From Zunongwangia atlantica 22II14-10F7 (GTDB lineage: Bacteria > Bacteroidota > Bacteroidia > Flavobacteriales > Flavobacteriaceae), in contig NZ_ARYN01000001.1 of the NCBI RefSeq assembly GCF_002094855.1, forward strand, positions 434,001-498,000: DNA of 64,000 nt, in the 5' to 3' direction. Numbering within the stretch: the first letter of the stretch is position 1; each line of letters begins with the position of its first letter. Both the position numbers and the translations under genes were made by a program. Positions 61,036-64,000 of the stretch are shown here, piece after piece. Under the pieces are notes generated by a model. The model ran no database searches, was not told the DNA's origin, and was given only the letters and a program-made list of their open reading frames with translations.

Positions 61036-63135
61036 TTAAGAAATATAATTCCAGATGTTTTGATGCTTGGCCAGTTGGCCGTATGTAAAGCGTAAAACTT
61101 TGTTCTTTTCTAACGCAAGTTTTGGATCTTCTTTTAGCACTTTTTGAGCTACATAACGAGCTGTTTTTAATAGGTCATTATCTTTCACAATATCTGCAAT
61201 TTTAAGATTAAGCACACCGCTTTGCTGTGTTCCCATAATATCCCCAGGACCGCGGAGTTTTAGATCGACTTCGGCAATTTGGAAACCATCGTTGGTCGCC
61301 GTCATAGTTTCTAATCTTGTTTTGCTATCGTTAGATAATTTATGGCCGGTCATTAAAATACAATAACTCTGCTCGGCGCCACGTCCCACTCGACCGCGTA
61401 ACTGGTGTAATTGCGAGAGTCCGAATCGTTCTGCACTTTCTATAACCATTACACTGGCATTGGGAACATTTACCCCTACTTCGATTACGGTTGTTGCGAC
61501 CATGATTTCGGTTTTACCTTCAGCAAAACGTTGCATTTCGTAATCTTTATCTTCAGGTTTCATTTGGCCATGTACTATCGAGATCTGAAAATCTGGGAAT
61601 TCCCTGGCGATACTTTCATACCCGTCCATCAAATCCTTATAATCCATTTTTTCAGATTCCTGAATCAATGGGTAAACCACATAAACCTGCCTGCCTTTAT
61701 CAATTTCTTCTTTTAGAAATCTAAAAACTTTTAAGCGATTGCTATCAAAGCGATGCACCGTTCTAATTGGCTTTCTTCCCGGTGGTAATTCGTCGATAAC
61801 AGAAATATCCAGATCTCCATATAAACTCATCGCCAGAGTACGCGGAATAGGAGTTGCAGTCATTACCAAAATATGAGGCGGGATTTTATTTTTTCGCCAT
61901 AATTTTGCCCGTTGTGCTACACCAAAGCGATGTTGCTCATCGATAATTGCTAAGCCAAGATTGTTGAATTTTACCTTATCTTCTAAAAGTGCGTGCGTAC
62001 CAATTAGAATGTCAATCTCACCATTTTCAAGTTTTTCGTGCAGTTCACGACGATGCGCTTTTTTAGAAGAACCCGTAAGCAAATAAATAGAAAGATCCAT
62101 TTTTTCGCATAATTCCACCAATCCCTGGTAATGTTGAATCGCTAAAATCTCTGTTGGCGCCATCAAACAGGCCTGAAAATCATTATCGATCGCAATTAGC
62201 ATGCTCATTAAAGCTACAATGGTCTTTCCTGAACCTACATCACCCTGTAAAAGACGATTCATTTGCGCACCGGTTCCAAGATCTGCCCTAATTTCTTTGA
62301 TTACTCTTTTCTGCGCACCGGTAAGATCGAATGGCAGATGATTTTTATAAAATCTGCTGAAATTTTCACCAATTTCGGCAAAAACAAAGCCTTTTATTTT
62401 TTGTTTTCTCAGCTGATTTTTCAGCAATAATTGTAACTGGATATAAAAAAGCTCTTCAAATTTTAAACGAAACTGAGCTTTTGCGAGCAACTCGGCATTC
62501 TTAGGAAAATGAATGTTGAAGAGTGCTTCAGCTTTCGAGATTAGTCGAAATTCATTCTTAATTTCTTCGCTTAGCGTATCAAAAAATCGCGCCTGGGTTT
62601 CCGTAAAAAGCTGTTGCAGCATTTTATTTACCACACGATTGGTAATCCCTTTTTTCTGTAATAATTCCGTAGAAGGATAAATGGGTTGCATGGCTGCACG
62701 AAGCTGCTTTTTAAAATCGGCAAGCGTATCCATTTCGGGATGTGGCATACTGAATAGGCCATTAAACCAGTTGGTTTTTCCAAAAACTACGTATGGCGTA
62801 TTTAATTTAAGGTTTTCACGAATCCATTTATGGCCTCTAAACCAAACCAGTTCCATACGGCCGGTTTCATCTACAAAATCTGCAACCAGGCGTTTTCCCC
62901 GTTTTTGCTCTACGGTTTTAATATTCACTATTTTACCCACCACCTGCACTTCAGCCGAGTTTCGTTGTAATTCGGCAATTTTATAAAAGCGGGTTTTATC
63001 GAGATAGCGATTAGGGAAAAAATTCACCAGATCCTGGTAAGTGTGAATTCCCAATTCTTTCCGTAGCACATCGGCACGATTGGGGCCAACGCCCTTTAAA
63101 TAATCGATCGGAGTTTGTAGAATATTAGGATTCAT
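61036..63135 (-). CDS. recG: ATP-dependent DNA helicase RecG
   Basis: 699 residues. The N-terminal wedge/OB part (YLKGVGPNRADVLRKELGIH, AEVQVVGKIVNIKTVEQKRG) is followed by the helicase core: Walker A LLQGDVGSGKTIVALMSMLI, LMAPTEILAIQHYQGL, IIDEQHRFG (motif II), VMTATPIPRTLAMSLYGDLD, VATTVIEVGVNVPNASVMVI and the QLRGRVGRGAEQSYCILM motif. RecG reverses stalled forks and processes branched DNA. It is divergent from the M1 aminopeptidase gene at 63298. Confidence 0.97.
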   Translation of the reverse strand: MNPNILQTPIDYLKGVGPNRADVLRKELGIHTYQDLVNFFPNRYLDKTRFYKIAELQRNSAEVQVVGKIVNIKTVEQKRGKRLVADFVDETGRMELVWFRGHKWIRENLKLNTPYVVFGKTNWFNGLFSMPHPEMDTLADFKKQLRAAMQPIYPSTELLQKKGITNRVVNKMLQQLFTETQARFFDTLSEEIKNEFRLISKAEALFNIHFPKNAELLAKAQFRLKFEELFYIQLQLLLKNQLRKQKIKGFVFAEIGENFSRFYKNHLPFDLTGAQKRVIKEIRADLGTGAQMNRLLQGDVGSGKTIVALMSMLIAIDNDFQACLMAPTEILAIQHYQGLVELCEKMDLSIYLLTGSSKKAHRRELHEKLENGEIDILIGTHALLEDKVKFNNLGLAIIDEQHRFGVAQRAKLWRKNKIPPHILVMTATPIPRTLAMSLYGDLDISVIDELPPGRKPIRTVHRFDSNRLKVFRFLKEEIDKGRQVYVVYPLIQESEKMDYKDLMDGYESIAREFPDFQISIVHGQMKPEDKDYEMQRFAEGKTEIMVATTVIEVGVNVPNASVMVIESAERFGLSQLHQLRGRVGRGAEQSYCILMTGHKLSNDSKTRLETMTATNDGFQIAEVDLKLRGPGDIMGTQQSGVLNLKIADIVKDNDLLKTARYVAQKVLKEDPKLALEKNKVLRFTYGQLAKHQNIWNYIS

Positions 63136-63297
63136 AAAAACGAAGATATTAAAATGCCTAATTTTAGAATTATTTCAGGCACATTTTATGCTATTTCTTT
63201 TTTGCTGGAGCTGATCATTATTGAAAGATTGACTTTAAAAAGAAGCCTCTGGCATTAAATTTTGTAATTTGGCAGTACCAAACGACAGTTTCTAATA

Positions 63298-64000
63298 ATG
63301 AAGAAAATATTCTTTTCCCTTATATTTTTAAATGCGTTTTTAACCCAAGCGCAATCTATCACTCCACAAAATCAAATCGAATTTGTAGATTTTAAAAAAG
63401 TGAATGCTGAGGTAAGTATTTATCCTGAATTGGCCAAAATCGATGGTAACGTTAATTATTCTTTTGATGTTCTAAAAGAGGTAGATTCCTTTTTTGTTGA
63501 TACTGAAGATATGACTTTTGAAAAAGTTATGCTGAATAGAAAGGAAACCAATTTTCGTTTAGCTGAAGATAAGATCTGGATCAAAAAGAAACTGACTCCC
63601 TCTGAAGAGAATACGCTTCAGTTGCAGTATTCTGGCTCACCAAAACAAACTATGTATTTTATTAATTGGGATAAAGAAACTTCCGAAGAAATAAGTAAAC
63701 AGGTTTGGACGCAGGGGCAGGGACGTTATACTTCGCATTGGTTACCAAGTTTTGACGATGTGCGGGAAAAAGCGATTTTCAATTTAACGATCAATTTCAA
63801 AAAGGATTATCAGGTAATCGCTAACGGAAAGCTTGAAAATGAAAGAATGCTAAATGATTCGATCAAACAATGGTCGTTCAGTATGAAAGATCCTATGAGT
63901 AGCTATTTGGTGGCGATCGCAGCAGGAGATTATAAGAGCAAAGAATTACAAAGTGCTGGTGGCGTACCAATTTCGCTTTATTACGAAACAAAAGATGAAA
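63298..64000 (+). CDS. M1-family aminopeptidase, 3' end outside window
   Basis: From the ATG at 63298 the frame stays open to the window edge, about 234 residues. It opens with a signal peptide (MKKIFFSLIFLNAFLTQAQS). The next part is the N-terminal beta-domain of M1 peptidases: FKKVNAEVSIYPELAKIDGN, VWTQGQGRYTSHWLPSFDDV (matching the conserved xxxWxPxxDxP-type stretch), AIFNLTINFKKDYQVIANGK and the segment WSFSMKDPMSSYLVAIAAGD. The zinc site HExxH and GAMEN motif lie beyond the edge, so activity is inferred only from family resemblance. Confidence 0.85.
   Translation, partial: MKKIFFSLIFLNAFLTQAQSITPQNQIEFVDFKKVNAEVSIYPELAKIDGNVNYSFDVLKEVDSFFVDTEDMTFEKVMLNRKETNFRLAEDKIWIKKKLTPSEENTLQLQYSGSPKQTMYFINWDKETSEEISKQVWTQGQGRYTSHWLPSFDDVREKAIFNLTINFKKDYQVIANGKLENERMLNDSIKQWSFSMKDPMSSYLVAIAAGDYKSKELQSAGGVPISLYYETKDE

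Overview
The window is a stretch of AT-rich chromosome from a member of the Bacteroidota, almost certainly a marine-type Flavobacteriaceae (the Gramella/Zunongwangia/Salegentibacter group is my guess from gene order and protein style, not a database result). Signs of this are the -7 motif TAnnTTTG at several promoters, very few Shine-Dalgarno sequences, many short lipoproteins, SprB-like domains, and the order rpsU-xer-hpf-tRNAs-tuf-trnW-secE-nusG-rplKAJL-rpoBC. No phage, insertion sequence, CRISPR array or integrated element was seen. The window is mostly ordinary core genome with a few odd architectures.

Layout. 1-4.8 kb: end of a methyltransferase gene, a NamZ-type exo-muramidase (DUF1343), a divergent LolC/E-like permease, an NlpE-like lipoprotein and a CBS/cysteine-synthase-like enzyme. 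4.8-12.1 kb: two long paralogous AGCS sodium:amino-acid symporters, each with a signal peptide, an SprB-like domain and an inserted biotinyl/lipoyl-like domain. Between them lie a Gmad2 lipoprotein, an SGNH hydrolase, a DUF2851 protein and a PspC-like membrane protein. 12.1-14.5 kb: an HHH protein and an acyl-CoA dehydrogenase whose 3' end is followed by two further 95-bp tandem copies of itself. 14.5-29.7 kb: the translation/transcription core, namely rpsU with its own promoter, a strong Shine-Dalgarno and a terminator, then a Xer recombinase, hpf, four tRNAs, tuf, tRNA-Trp, secE, nusG, four L-protein genes, rpoB and rpoC, with terminator-like hairpins after tuf, rplL, rpoB and rpoC.

29.7-43 kb: DUF3467, two lipoproteins, a plain AGCS symporter, RF3, an idi-queD pair, a second identical tRNA-Thr, malate:quinone oxidoreductase, a DUF4369 lipoprotein and a DUF819 membrane protein. 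These are followed by a tightly coupled minus-strand operon of SPFH protein, PH-like membrane protein, exported alpha/beta hydrolase, 56-residue ribbon-helix-helix protein (40707-40877) and HAD phosphatase. 43-52.6 kb: S1/P1 nuclease, AlkB-like dioxygenase, DoxX-like protein, a TPR hybrid histidine kinase, a DUF6503-like lipoprotein, HtpG, and a TetR-like regulator with an AarF/UbiB kinase. 52.7-64 kb: S9 peptidase, KAS III, small membrane and DUF2007 proteins, a DUF4136 lipoprotein, PheT, RecG, and the start of an M1 aminopeptidase that runs off the window.

The observations most worth following are the domain-inserted AGCS twins, the SPFH/PH/hydrolase/RHH/HAD operon, the 95-bp quasi-palindromic tandem duplication, the SD-led monocistronic rpsU, a UUCG-capped leader before tRNA-Tyr, a terminator-like hairpin between rpoB and rpoC, and a roughly 75-bp dispersed repeat placed twice just beyond terminators.
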